Source of the DNA: Aldehydirespirator sp965204415
Lineage (GTDB): Bacteria > Actinomycetota > Acidimicrobiia > Acidimicrobiales > Aldehydirespiratoraceae
Direction of reading: 5' to 3'
Length of the DNA stretch: 64,000 bases
NCBI GenBank assembly: GCA_965204415.1
Contig: CBDBEL010000003.1
Coordinates: 744,001-808,000 of the forward strand
Positions 9,086 to 17,874 of the stretch are shown here, piece by piece. The notes beneath the pieces were generated by a model, which saw only the letters and a program-made list of their open reading frames with translations, was not told where the DNA came from and made no database searches. The position numbers and the translations under genes were made by a program. Positions within the stretch are counted from its first letter, which is position 1. Every line of letters starts with the position of its first letter.

Positions 9086-9643
9086 ATGCACACATTCGTG
9101 GAGCTAGAGCAAATCGCCGCCGAGGGCGGGTACGCGGTCGGCGCACGCGACATCAGCCGGGTATCGGCCGCGCAGGTACACCAGGTCCACGCCGGTCTGA
9201 TGAACAGCCCCAGCGACGAGGCCAACGCCGCCATTGTGGCGATCACCAGGCTGCGGCAGTGGCTGTTGCACGGGGTCGGCGATCCGCCGCCGGTACGGGG
9301 CGCTGGCTTCGTGCGCGCCGACCGCGAAGTCTGGGTTGCGTACACGACCTACGAATCCCCCGCGCTCGTCCGCGGACGCGCTTCCGTTCTCGGCGACCTG
9401 ATGAGCTATCTCCCGGTGGCGGCCACTCCGGACTACGACGGATCGCTTCGCGTTCGAACCAACCCGCCCGTCCACCTTCTCGGCGCGGGCGGCGGGGGCA
9501 GCATCGTGCTGCAGTCGCCCCTCGGCAGCCTGGTGCTGAACAGGCAGAACGCGGTCGTCGTCGAGCAGTGGCTGTCGGTCACCATGCGGCGCAAGGACCG
9601 CCGCGGGGTGCTGTGCCTGCCCGGCGAATGGCGACACTACTGA
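9086..9643 (+). CDS. Hypothetical protein, 185 aa
   Basis: An ATG-initiated frame with strong GC bias at third codon positions and protein-like composition, ending RRGVLCLPGEWRHY. There is no signal peptide or membrane segment and no family I recognise. The ribosome-binding site is poor. It converges on the ammonium transporter gene, with a strong GC hairpin between them. Antisense frames in the same place lack sensible composition. Confidence 0.55.
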   Translation: MHTFVELEQIAAEGGYAVGARDISRVSAAQVHQVHAGLMNSPSDEANAAIVAITRLRQWLLHGVGDPPPVRGAGFVRADREVWVAYTTYESPALVRGRASVLGDLMSYLPVAATPDYDGSLRVRTNPPVHLLGAGGGGSIVLQSPLGSLVLNRQNAVVVEQWLSVTMRRKDRRGVLCLPGEWRHY

Positions 9644-9661
9644 CGCGGAACCCGGTCAGGT

Positions 9662-9689
9662 CCCCGCCGCCGGTCTAGCCGCGGCGGGG
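9662..9689. terminator. GC-rich hairpin between convergent genes
   Basis: Perfect 9-bp arms, CCCCGCCGC at 9662-9670 and GCGGCGGGG at 9681-9689, with a 10-base loop that includes the ammonium transporter stop codon. There is no T-tract. It could end transcription from both sides. Confidence 0.5.
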
Positions 9690-11576
9690 CTGCCCCCTAC
9701 CGGGCGGCGGATACCCCTCGGGCTGGCCCCCACCAGGCGGTGGATACCCCTCGGGCTGGCCCCCACCAGGCGGTGGATACCGGCCAGGCGGCACCTCCCC
9801 GGGCGGTGGATACCCCTCGGGCTGACCTCTACTGGGCGGTGGATACTGCTCGCGCTGCCCCCTACCGGGCGGCGGATACCCCTCGGGCTGACGCTCGGGC
9901 TGGCCCCCACCAGGCGGTGGGAACCGGCCGGGCTGGCCCCCGCCGGGCGGTGGGAACCGGCCGGGCGGCATCTCACGAGGCGGAAGGAACTGGCCGGGCG
10001 GCGCCTCGCCGGGAGGAACGAATTGGCCGGGCGGCACCGCGAGGCGCGGATCCATCGGGCGGTCGCTGCCCGGCCTCCCGGCACGATCCCGGCGTCCTCG
10101 ACGGCGGCCGCGACGATCCCGCGAGCGAAGCGGTCGCTGGTAGTCGTCGAAGTCCTCGGGCACGAGCACGAACTCGGGGTGCGACTCGATGCCGAGCTCT
10201 CCCACGTCCTGACCGACATACTCGATGTCGCGGGACACGCGTATGCCGACGGTGAGGTCGATGACCTTCCAGACGATGGACGAGGCGATGAACACGAACG
10301 CCGCGACCGACCCCACACCCAACAGCTGCACGCCGAGATCGGCTCCCGCGGCGATGCTCGCCGCCAGCGTCCCCCATATGCCGGCCACCAGGTGCACCGG
10401 GATGGCGCCGACCACATCGTCGAGCTTCAGACGCTCCATCAGCTTGGTCGCTCCAGAGCAGAGCAGGCCGCCCACCGCGCCGATCACGATCGCCCACCCG
10501 GTCTCGGGGATGTTGGGACCGGCGGTTATCGAGACCAGCCCGGCCAAAGCGCCGTTGAGGCTGGACGCAAGCCCCAGCCGCCCGAATAGCGGACGGGCCA
10601 CGAGCACCGCGGCGACCAGCCCGCTGGCCGCGGCGAGGTTGGTGTTGGCCAGAACGCTGCTCATCGTGACCACGTCGCCGGGAGTGGCCAGCGCCAACTG
10701 CGAGCCGCCATTGAACCCGAACCAGCCGAGCCACAGGATCAGCACGCCGAGGGTCACCACCAGCACGTTGGAGGGTGGAGTTGCCTTCACGCTGCCGTCG
10801 GGACGGAACTTGCCGCGGCGGGGCCCGACGATCAGCAGGGCCGCCAGCGCGGCGCATCCGCCGGTCGTGTGCACCACCGTGCCGCCGGCGAAGTCCTGGA
10901 AGCCCATCTCCTCGAGCCAGCCGCCGCCCCACACCCAGGCGCCGACCACCGGGTAGATGAGGGCTGTGAGCACGAGCGTGAACCCCCAGAACGCCCACAG
11001 CTTGACCCGCTCGAGAATGGCGCCCGACACGATCGAGGCGGTGGTGGCCACGAACAGCGCCTGGAAGAACCACCCCGACATCGAGGCGTGTCCCCGGCCG
11101 ACGATCTCGTCTATGGGACTCGACGCCGCCGACGCCCCGTCGAACAGCGTCTTCTCCGCCGCGGTGGGGCCGTGGAAGAGCCGCAACGTGCCGATGACGC
11201 CGTCGACGTCCACATACATGAGGTTGTAGCCGACCACGTAGTAGGCCAGCACCGAGATCGAGAAGATCCCCACGTTCTTGAGGCAGATCATCGAAGCGTT
11301 CTTGGTGCGGACCGAGCCGGACTCCAGCATCGTGAATCCGGCGCACATCCACATCACCAGCGCCCCCCACACCAGCAACGAGAACGAGCTGATGATGAAC
11401 TCGATGTGCCTGTCGGCGGCCGCGGCGGCCTCATCGGCCTGGGCTGCGTGGGCCGCGCCGGGCAGAACCGACCAGAGCCCCACCACCAGCAGGGACACGA
11501 CCACAACCTTGGCGATCCGGCTGCCGCCAGCCGCCCTGTTGGCGTTGTCGCCCCCGGTGCCAGACGCAGCAAACAT
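9675..11576 (-). CDS. amt: Ammonium transporter (Amt/MEP) with long Pro/Gly-rich C-terminal tail
   Basis: 633 residues from the ATG at 11576; longer frames upstream are unlikely because the signal-like segment VVVVSLLVVGLWSVLPG follows this Met. The membrane part carries Amt hallmarks: CAGFTMLESGSVRTKN, the first pore His region GTVVHTTGG, WLGWFGFNGGS, and the second pore His region IPVHLVAGIWGTLA. About eleven membrane helices end near SRDIEYVGQDVGELGIESH. An Arg-rich stretch and about 120 residues of QPEGYPPPGGG-type repeats follow, which normal Amt proteins (400-450 residues) lack. The protein moves ammonium into the cell; the tail may touch GlnK or the envelope, but that is speculation. 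No glnK is adjacent. Confidence 0.9.
   Translation of the reverse strand: MFAASGTGGDNANRAAGGSRIAKVVVVSLLVVGLWSVLPGAAHAAQADEAAAAADRHIEFIISSFSLLVWGALVMWMCAGFTMLESGSVRTKNASMICLKNVGIFSISVLAYYVVGYNLMYVDVDGVIGTLRLFHGPTAAEKTLFDGASAASSPIDEIVGRGHASMSGWFFQALFVATTASIVSGAILERVKLWAFWGFTLVLTALIYPVVGAWVWGGGWLEEMGFQDFAGGTVVHTTGGCAALAALLIVGPRRGKFRPDGSVKATPPSNVLVVTLGVLILWLGWFGFNGGSQLALATPGDVVTMSSVLANTNLAAASGLVAAVLVARPLFGRLGLASSLNGALAGLVSITAGPNIPETGWAIVIGAVGGLLCSGATKLMERLKLDDVVGAIPVHLVAGIWGTLAASIAAGADLGVQLLGVGSVAAFVFIASSIVWKVIDLTVGIRVSRDIEYVGQDVGELGIESHPEFVLVPEDFDDYQRPLRSRDRRGRRRGRRDRAGRPGSDRPMDPRLAVPPGQFVPPGEAPPGQFLPPREMPPGRFPPPGGGQPGRFPPPGGGQPERQPEGYPPPGRGQREQYPPPSRGQPEGYPPPGEVPPGRYPPPGGGQPEGYPPPGGGQPEGYPPPGRGQPRRG
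9684..9965 (-). repeat. Repeat block encoding the Pro/Gly tail of the ammonium transporter
   Basis: Imperfect in-frame units coding GYPPPGGGQPE and variants (RFPPPGGGQPG, QYPPPSRGQPE). Unit length varies between about 8 and 11 codons, always a multiple of three. The sequence is strand-asymmetric and purely low complexity. Confidence 0.85.
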
Positions 11577-11702
11577 GCCGCACAAGGCTACCGGCGGGCC
11601 ACCGAGATACTCTATGGACCACACAGCATGAGCAGATCCTCCATGTGAAGCGATGTATGGATTGACCAGGCGCCCCGGCCGATCCGGGGCCTCCCACAAA
11701 CG

Positions 11703-11891
11703 ATGGTGACGAGCATCCGGCGCCGACCGATCGCGGCTTGGGGTGCTCTGGTCTGGTTAGCTGTCGTTGCCGCAGGCTGCAGCGGCGACGACAGCGCCGT
11801 TGCCGGCGACGCCGCCGGCGCGCTAGGCGACGGGTCGCTCGGCGTCGTAGAGGTGAACGAGGGCAACATCGTGTTCACCTACACGCCCTAG
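11703..11891 (+). CDS. Small lipoprotein, 62 aa
   Basis: A short ATG frame with a textbook lipoprotein signal: basic MVTSIRRRP, a hydrophobic core and the lipobox VAAGC at Cys26. The mature peptide is only about 37 residues, acidic, ending NEGNIVFTYTP. It lies 37 bases upstream of the MMPL exporter gene on the same strand and diverges from amt. The position suggests an accessory lipoprotein of the exporter; no family is recognised. Confidence 0.65.
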   Translation: MVTSIRRRPIAAWGALVWLAVVAAGCSGDDSAVAGDAAGALGDGSLGVVEVNEGNIVFTYTP

Positions 11892-11928
11892 CCCCGGGCC
11901 CTTCCATAGCGGAGCGAGGAGGACAGGA

Positions 11929-14367
11929 GTGAGCAGACTCTTCGACGCTTACGGACGATGGGTCGGGTACCGTCCGTGGGCCGCGCTCGCCGCCGTGCTG
12001 GCTGTCACCGTCGTGGCTGTGGTCGGCTTCACGATGACCGCCGAGCTGGCCGACGACCGGGAAGCGTTCCTGCCCGGCAACAGCGAACTGGTGGCAGCCA
12101 TCGACAAGCTGTCGGAGAGCTTCCCCGCCTCCGCAGGACTCGAGACGGTGCAGATAGTCCTGCGGGGCGACGTTCTCAGTCCCGGTGGAGCGGCCGACTC
12201 GCTGGCGGCCACCGCCGCCGCGGCCGGCCACCCCGACCTGTCGGGCTATCTCGTCGCCGGCCAGCCCCCCGTGTCTCCGGGCGGGGTGATCGCCGCGATG
12301 GTTGCCGGGCCCGGAGGCGGTCCGCTGGGCGCCGACCTGGCGTCGCTGTCTCAGGCCGACATCGACGCAGTGATCGCCGACGAAGCCAACGCTGGCCTGA
12401 GGGCCGTGCTCGAGGGTTTGACCGTCCGCGACGGGGCGGGCGCGGCGGTGGGCGGGATCGGCGTGGTGACGGTCAGAGCCGGCGGCGACGCCGAGGGTCT
12501 CGCCGAGGCTCAGCTGGCCGCTGACGAGGCCGTGGCGTCGGTGCCGCTGCGTGAGTTGGAGTCAGCCCGCACCCTGTCGGCGGGCAAGCGCAACCATGAG
12601 TCCGACGAGTCCAGCCGCACGTCGTCGGCGGTGCTCATGGCGATCGCCTTCGCGGTGATCGCGGTGCTGCTGGCGCTGTTCTACCGCACGGTCAGCGACG
12701 TGGTCTTGGGCATGGGCGGGCTGCTTCTCACCGTCGTCTGGACGCTCGGGTTCCAGGGTCTGCTCGGCCCCGACGGCCTCGGCCTCATCGGCGCGCCCAA
12801 CGTGATAGGCCAGATGGTGCCGGTGGTGATACTCGGCCTCTGCATCGACTACGGCATCCAAGGGACCTTCCGCTACCGCGAGGTCAAGACCGCGGGCGCC
12901 GGAGCGTCTGCGGGGATCTCGGAGTCGGTGGCGGGCGTGATGGTTCCGCTGTGCCTGGCCGGGGTCACCACCATCATCAGCTTCCTCACCAACCTGCTCG
13001 GAGACATCTCCGGGATGGCCGACTTCGGTGTGGTGGCCGGCGTCGGCGTGTTCAGCGGGCTGGTGGTGTTCCTGACCGGAGCGCCCGCGGTGCGGGTGCT
13101 GCTCGACCGGCGCAGCGAGAACCAGGGCAAGCAGCCCGTGATCCGGCTCGCCGACCGGGCCATCCCCGGCGCGGGGCGCCTGGTGGGCGCCATCGGCAAC
13201 GCCAGCGTCCGGATGCCCTCGGCGGTCCTGGCCGCCGTCGGGGTTCTGACGATCGTCTCGGGCGTCTTGGCGCTGCGACTCGACAGCGGGTTCAACTCGG
13301 CGGACCTCCTTCCCGGCGGCGCCGAGAGCAAGCAGGACATCGTCTTCCTGACCGAGAACCTCGGGGGCCACACCGAGCCGGTGACGGTGCTGGTGGAGTC
13401 TGAGATCACCAACGACCGCACCCTGCGCAACCTGCTGGACTTCCGCGCCGGCATCGAGGATCCCTCCCATAGGCCTGCCGCCGTCAGCGGCGGGGTCACC
13501 ATGTCGCTGGGCACCTACTTCCAGTCGCTGCCGGCCGACCTGCGGACCCAGGTCTACGAAGACCTGCAGGTGGGCCGGCCGAACACCGTTACGCTCGACG
13601 GTGCGTCGGTCCAGTCGGCGCTCGACCGCATGCGGGCCCACGATCCGGCCGCCTTCGACGCGGTCGTGGCCTACGGCGCCGGCGGCGACGTCGACCGCAC
13701 GATCCTGCAGTTCAACGCCCTCACCGGCGATCCCGCCCTCACCCGCCACCTGTTCGCCGACGTGGACGGGCTGTGGTTCGGCAACGACGAGGACATCACG
13801 CCGATCGCCGACGAGATCATTGCGCTGGAGGTCACCGACAGCCTCACCGAGAGCCAGCTCATCTCGACCTTGTTCACCATCGTGGCCGCAATGGTGGTGC
13901 TGGTGCTGTTCTTCTGGGCATCCGCGTTCCGGCCGATGCTGGCCGTGCTGTCGGCGCTGCCGATCCTGGTGGTGCTCGTGTGGGTTCTGGGCACCATGAC
14001 GCTGCTCGGCTACAGCTACAACGTGATCACCGCGCTCATCACCGCGCTGGTGATCGGTATCGGCTTGGACTACACCATCCATGTCACCCACCGTTTCGTG
14101 GAGGAGATCGAGCGCAACGACAAGATCAGCGAGGCGATCAACGCCACTATGCGCACCACCGGCGGGGCGCTGATCGGCTCTGCGCTCACCACCGCGCTGG
14201 GGTTCCTGGTGCTGGTGTTCAGCCCGATCGCGCCGATAGGACAGTTTGGTCTGCTCACCGCCATCACGGTCACGTACTCGCTGATCGCGGCGGTGATGGT
14301 ACTGCCGCCGATGCTGGTGATATGGGCCGCCTACCACGCCTGGCGCAACACCGCCTCCAGTCCCTGA
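11929..14367 (+). CDS. MMPL/RND superfamily exporter
   Basis: 812 residues from a GTG, with a GGAGGA-like site just upstream. The layout is the two-fold RND repeat: a helix near the N-terminus, an extracytoplasmic loop (about 40-230), a helix bundle (about 235-390), a second loop and a second bundle (about 650-805). Proton-relay Asp motifs are visible in both halves, GLCIDYGIQ near 303 and GIGLDYTIH near 710. Relatives export lipids, hopanoids or small molecules by proton antiport. No fatty-acid or polyketide genes are adjacent to suggest a substrate. Confidence 0.88.
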   Translation: MSRLFDAYGRWVGYRPWAALAAVLAVTVVAVVGFTMTAELADDREAFLPGNSELVAAIDKLSESFPASAGLETVQIVLRGDVLSPGGAADSLAATAAAAGHPDLSGYLVAGQPPVSPGGVIAAMVAGPGGGPLGADLASLSQADIDAVIADEANAGLRAVLEGLTVRDGAGAAVGGIGVVTVRAGGDAEGLAEAQLAADEAVASVPLRELESARTLSAGKRNHESDESSRTSSAVLMAIAFAVIAVLLALFYRTVSDVVLGMGGLLLTVVWTLGFQGLLGPDGLGLIGAPNVIGQMVPVVILGLCIDYGIQGTFRYREVKTAGAGASAGISESVAGVMVPLCLAGVTTIISFLTNLLGDISGMADFGVVAGVGVFSGLVVFLTGAPAVRVLLDRRSENQGKQPVIRLADRAIPGAGRLVGAIGNASVRMPSAVLAAVGVLTIVSGVLALRLDSGFNSADLLPGGAESKQDIVFLTENLGGHTEPVTVLVESEITNDRTLRNLLDFRAGIEDPSHRPAAVSGGVTMSLGTYFQSLPADLRTQVYEDLQVGRPNTVTLDGASVQSALDRMRAHDPAAFDAVVAYGAGGDVDRTILQFNALTGDPALTRHLFADVDGLWFGNDEDITPIADEIIALEVTDSLTESQLISTLFTIVAAMVVLVLFFWASAFRPMLAVLSALPILVVLVWVLGTMTLLGYSYNVITALITALVIGIGLDYTIHVTHRFVEEIERNDKISEAINATMRTTGGALIGSALTTALGFLVLVFSPIAPIGQFGLLTAITVTYSLIAAVMVLPPMLVIWAAYHAWRNTASSP

Positions 14368-14388
14368 AGGTCCTGCTCGACGCCCGGT

Positions 14389-14541
14389 AATGGTTTTGTC
14401 TTGGAACTCCGACACCTGCACTGGCTGAGGGAGCGCATCGGGGACCGCTTGCTGGACGCGGCAGTGCTCACCACCGGGCCGCAGGCATACAGACGCAGCG
14501 ACGGTATCGGCGTGATTCCGGCCGCGCTGCTCACAGTCTGA
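14389..14541 (+). pseudogene. C-terminal remnant of an AAA ATPase with DUF4143
   Basis: An open stretch with no proper start reads FVLELRHLHWLRERIG, then DAAVLTTGPQAYRRSDGIG, and ends in TGA. That is the typical tail of actinobacterial ATP-binding proteins with a C-terminal DUF4143 domain. Everything upstream of this tail is missing; the MMPL gene ends 21 bases before it. It is judged a decayed fragment. Confidence 0.5.
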
Positions 14542-14594
14542 ACCACGGAACCTTCGCTGTGTTCGGGTTGGAAGCGCTCGACGCCTGTGGGCTG

Positions 14595-16343
14595 CTATTG
14601 GAACGACACGAACACCGGCACGGGCGACAGCGCCAGCACCTGGTCGGCGGTGGCCATGGGGGAGTCCTCGTCGTAGAAGTTCTTCCATCCCCAGAAGAAG
14701 CGGCCGGCGTCGCGTCGTGCGGTCAAGGCGTTCCATGTGTCGTGCTTGACCGCGGGGCGGCCCTGGCCGTCCATGTGGATCACCACCGCGAGCTCCGGCG
14801 GAGTGCGGATCTGGGCCCGGTTGGTGATCATCGAGAACCGGAACTGGTGCAGGACCAGCAGCTTCTGGGGGAGGGCCTCGGCGCGGACTATTCCGGCCAG
14901 CCACTCCACGACCCGGTTGATCTCCGCCGCGTCCACGGTGCCGACCTGGGCCAGGTGCACCTGGTCGGGCTTGAGCCTCCATTCGGGATCCAGTGCCAGC
15001 CCGACATGGGGTTGGCGCAGGAACTCCTCATAGATCTTGGCCTGGGACAGGAAGTCGGATCTTCCCGGTTGAAGGTCCAGCACCACATAGGCGCCGCCGG
15101 CTGCCGCGGCCTCGATCCAGGGCCTGATCACATCGCGGGCAGTCACGCCGGAGTAGTCGCCGTCCTTGCCCGCTGAGGCCGACGCGACGGTGGCGATGAC
15201 CTCGAATGCCGGCACCACCGTCGACCCGTCCGCGCCGTAGCCCTCAGCGATGGACCGCAGCCGCTCGAGCCCGTCGTGGGGATCCTGCTCGCCCAACACG
15301 CCCAGCGCCGATGTGGACGGGTGGCCGTAGGCCGCCACCAGGCGCCGGCCGGGCTCCGCCGCGGAATCGAACATCACCAATCCCCCGCCGGGCAACTCGG
15401 CGCCCCTGCGGACCACGTCGAGCTGCCAGCTCGCGTCGTCGCCGAGATCCGACAGCATCGCCACCTCAGAAGCGCCGGCGATCGCGGCGCGTGCCGGCGG
15501 CGCCAACGCCCGCAGATCGCCGGACACCGACATCACGCCCACCTGGATCTGTTGCGCGACGGCGGCCAGAGGCTCGACCGGCACGGTGTCATCAACCAGC
15601 CACAGCCGCTCGAACGAGGATCGCCCAGCCACCGCGACCGCGGCCCCGTCCACAGCCGCCTGGGTGATCTCGACTCCCGGCAGCTGACGCCGGAGCGCAT
15701 CCGCATCGACTCCGGCCACCACGACACGGTCGGGCTCCAGGCGCCTGACCTCTTGGGCCAGCGCGGCATCGAACCGCGGACCCGTCAACAACAGCGGACC
15801 CCCGAGGCCGCGGGCCACCAGCGCCGCAACCGCCGAACGGTCATCGGCGGGCGCCACGCCGACCTCGTGGGCGCAGCCGTACAGCGCCTGCGACACCTCG
15901 ATGCTGGCCGGCACCGGCGAAGGGTCGGACACCACGAAACCCTCGAGCTCCGAAGGCGGGCACGGCCGTGCCGGCGCCGTCGGCCCCTCAGCCTCCGACG
16001 CCGCCACTGGATGGTTCTCTGCGTCGTTGTCGATCTGGCGGTACCCGTAGCTTGCGGGCGCTGCCGACCTCTCAGCATCCGACGCCGCCATCTGCTCGGC
16101 CGCGCCATGGGACTCAGAGCTGCTGGCATCGTCGCGGGATATGGCCCCCACTCGCACAACCCCCGAGCCCCCAGAGCCGGAGTCAGGGGTCGCAGCGCTC
16201 GCCGCAGCCACAGAAGACACAGCCCGCTGCCGATCAGCACTGGTCGCCCAACCCGACAACAACAACACGCCGACAACAAAGGCTCCTCCAGCACCTAGAC
16301 CAACGCGACGGGGACAGCGGGACCGGATCGACACAGGTAGCAC
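14595..16343 (-). CDS. Secreted protein with cell-wall-binding-repeat-like middle and glycosidase-like C-terminus
   Basis: 582 residues from a GTG. A signal anchor (about 14-34) is followed by a low-complexity Ser/Ala/Glu linker. The middle (about 155-330) has the pattern of cell wall binding repeat 2 modules: GGPLLLTGPRFDAALAQEV, then PDRVVVAGVDADALRRQLPG. The C-terminal 200 residues (YVVLDLQPGRSDFLSQ, VGLALDPEWRL, LVLHQFRFSMI) look like a TIM-barrel or glycoside-hydrolase-like domain, but no catalytic pair is certain. It is probably displayed on the cell surface. Confidence 0.65.
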   Translation of the reverse strand: MLPVSIRSRCPRRVGLGAGGAFVVGVLLLSGWATSADRQRAVSSVAAASAATPDSGSGGSGVVRVGAISRDDASSSESHGAAEQMAASDAERSAAPASYGYRQIDNDAENHPVAASEAEGPTAPARPCPPSELEGFVVSDPSPVPASIEVSQALYGCAHEVGVAPADDRSAVAALVARGLGGPLLLTGPRFDAALAQEVRRLEPDRVVVAGVDADALRRQLPGVEITQAAVDGAAVAVAGRSSFERLWLVDDTVPVEPLAAVAQQIQVGVMSVSGDLRALAPPARAAIAGASEVAMLSDLGDDASWQLDVVRRGAELPGGGLVMFDSAAEPGRRLVAAYGHPSTSALGVLGEQDPHDGLERLRSIAEGYGADGSTVVPAFEVIATVASASAGKDGDYSGVTARDVIRPWIEAAAAGGAYVVLDLQPGRSDFLSQAKIYEEFLRQPHVGLALDPEWRLKPDQVHLAQVGTVDAAEINRVVEWLAGIVRAEALPQKLLVLHQFRFSMITNRAQIRTPPELAVVIHMDGQGRPAVKHDTWNALTARRDAGRFFWGWKNFYDEDSPMATADQVLALSPVPVFVSFQ

Positions 16344-16362
16344 AAACCGTAGATGGTCAGCC

Positions 16363-16851
16363 CTATGAGATCGCGCATATCCACATCACATACGAGGGAC
16401 TAGCAGATGTTCCCGTACAAGCAGCCGGGATCGTCGCCATCGCCGAGGCGGGCTGTTTCCCGCTCGCCACCCGTCGATTCCGCCCACCAAGGCACCGATC
16501 CGCCCACAACGGCCCTGGCGCTTCCACCCGTTGAGCGCCGACGGGCGCATCGGCGGCAACGAACGTCTTCAACGTGGAGTCCTTCGCGCCCTTGCTGCTT
16601 TCGGGCAAGACGACGACGAGGTCGATGTCCTCAGAGAACCTTCGGATGATCCGGTGGGCTTTGGACAGACTGGTGCCGCCTTTGAAGATGACCGAGCAGC
16701 CGGTGGCCTCCGACGCATTGGATGCGCCCCGGAGGACTTCGGTCACCCAGAAGTCCTTCTCAAGGTGTGCCGGCGGGATGCCGGTGGCTTCAGCGACGCG
16801 GGTGACGTAGACCTCGAGTTCATCGAGGCGCGTTCGGAGTGGCGTGATCAA
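16363..16851 (-). pseudogene. abiEii: Truncated AbiEii-type nucleotidyltransferase toxin
   Basis: The first ~95 residues match the AbiEii family: LEKDFWVTEVLR, FKGGTSLSKAHRIIRRF and SEDIDLVVVLPE, with the GGTSLSK nucleotide-binding motif and the DID metal-binding acids. After about KDSTLKTFV the sequence turns into unrelated low-complexity residues and stops at 162 residues, whereas AbiEii proteins are about 280-300. The C-terminal half of the toxin is missing, so it is probably inactive. The start ATG overlaps the antitoxin stop (ATGA), as in intact type IV toxin-antitoxin pairs. Confidence 0.8.
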
Positions 16852-17444
16852 GGCTCGAGTGTTTCCGCGAGTGGTCGCCAGCGGTCTCGCGCTGCGACGT
16901 GGCGCTCATCGCCGAGCTGCTCGGTGATTCGCTCGTGTCGCAGTTCCTTGGAGGCTGCGAGCCGGGTGACCGCCGCAGCGAAGGCCTCCCAGGGCACTTC
17001 CAGCAGATCCGGTCCCTCGCGGAGGACCTCGATGACGGCGACTTCGGTTGGTGTGAGGCCGCGAATGCGACGCTCAACAGACCGGGACACGAACCGGGTG
17101 GCCGCCGGGGCAGCCGGGGTCCGTCCGGCAACCGCGATCGTGTCGACTGCTGGCACCTGTGTGGTCAAGCCGAGATGTGCGGCCGCGGACAAGCGAGCAG
17201 GTCCTGCGCCGGGTCCGGCCACGGCGAGTGCGATCTCATCGGGCCGGGGCAGCGGCATCCCAAGACGAGTGCGGGGCCCCTTCCAGTACAGGCCCCTCCG
17301 TACACGGACGACCTCTCCCGAACTGGCCAGACGGGACAGTTCACATTCGACCGCGCGGCGAGATCCCGCCACCTCACCGGTAGAGATGAACGACCGCGCC
17401 GGAGCGGCCTCGACCTGCTCGCGCACGAACTGCGCCGCACTCAT
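16848..17444 (-). CDS. abiEi: AbiEi-type antitoxin (type IV toxin-antitoxin), winged-helix regulator
   Basis: 198 residues from the ATG at 17444; longer frames upstream do not look coding. An N-terminal winged-helix segment (GSRRAVECELSRLASSGEVVRVRRGLYW) is followed by the antitoxin domain (LSAAAHLGLTTQVP, GLTPTEVAVIEVLREGP). AbiEi represses its own promoter and neutralises the AbiEii nucleotidyltransferase. Here it looks intact while its partner toxin is cut short, so it may survive as an orphan antitoxin or regulator. Confidence 0.82.
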   Translation of the reverse strand: MSAAQFVREQVEAAPARSFISTGEVAGSRRAVECELSRLASSGEVVRVRRGLYWKGPRTRLGMPLPRPDEIALAVAGPGAGPARLSAAAHLGLTTQVPAVDTIAVAGRTPAAPAATRFVSRSVERRIRGLTPTEVAVIEVLREGPDLLEVPWEAFAAAVTRLAASKELRHERITEQLGDERHVAARDRWRPLAETLEP

Positions 17445-17558
17445 GAGAGCTAAGTGTAACGAAAAGCTCTCAGAATGTCTACTACCGCGATCGGGGCCCG
17501 CAAAGAGACCCTGTACACACAATCTGCCCGCCGAGACGGCCAAGTCGAATATCGATCG

Positions 17559-17714
17559 TCAGGTGCTGTGGCACAACGGCCAGCCGCCCCGGCAGATGGC
17601 GTCGACCACGTCGCTGAGATCCAACGTCGGCGTCGACGCCGAGCACTCAGTGCCAGCGAAGAGCGCCCGCAGCGACACCGAGCCGGTGGACAGCCCCGAC
17701 TCGAGCAGCGAACC
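17559..17714 (-). pseudogene. Internal fragment of an AAA ATPase/DUF4143 protein
   Basis: The minus-strand frame reads SLLESGLSTGSVSLRALF, then TLDLSDVVDAICRGGWP, before running into a stop. The GGWP end and preceding pattern are typical of the boundary between the ATPase and DUF4143 domains. The P-loop part and the C-terminus are absent here. A C-terminal piece of the same kind of gene lies at 14389-14541 in the opposite orientation. Confidence 0.5.
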
Positions 17715-17743
17715 TTGTGCCCGAACGCACCCACCGTACTCTC

Positions 17744-17830
17744 CAATGTAGCATTTGCAACGCTTCAATGCTAGTTCTGCAACACCTCCAATGCAGGTTT
17801 TGCAACGCTGCTGATGCTCGCCCTGCAAGA
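17744..17830. repeat. 22-23-bp tandem repeat, 4 imperfect units
   Basis: Units start at 17744, 17766, 17789 and 17812. Each carries CAATG (TGATG in the last) and, about 7-8 bases further on, TGCAA, so the half-motifs recur at constant spacing. The stretch is AT-richer than the surroundings. It resembles an operator array more than coding DNA. Confidence 0.75.
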
Positions 17831-17874
17831 TCCGAAGACAATGGGCATGGCGCTTGCCGGCTAACAGAACTGTG

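Larger units (their letters stand above)
17445..17874. other. Gene-free stretch upstream of abiEi
   Basis: 430 bases without an intact gene. It holds the abiE promoter region (from 17445), the DUF4143 fragment and an AT-richer four-unit tandem repeat at 17744-17830. The part around 17460-17558 shows nothing recognisable. Confidence 0.6.

Noticed and set aside
9104..9637. Minus-strand 177-codon alternative to the hypothetical gene at 9086-9643
   Set aside because: Third-position GC bias and residue composition favour the plus-strand frame.
12562..14982. 806-codon open frame on the minus strand opposite the MMPL exporter
   Set aside because: It is the mirror of a clear RND/MMPL gene; its translation is rich in Arg, His and Gly without domains, a usual by-product of high GC.
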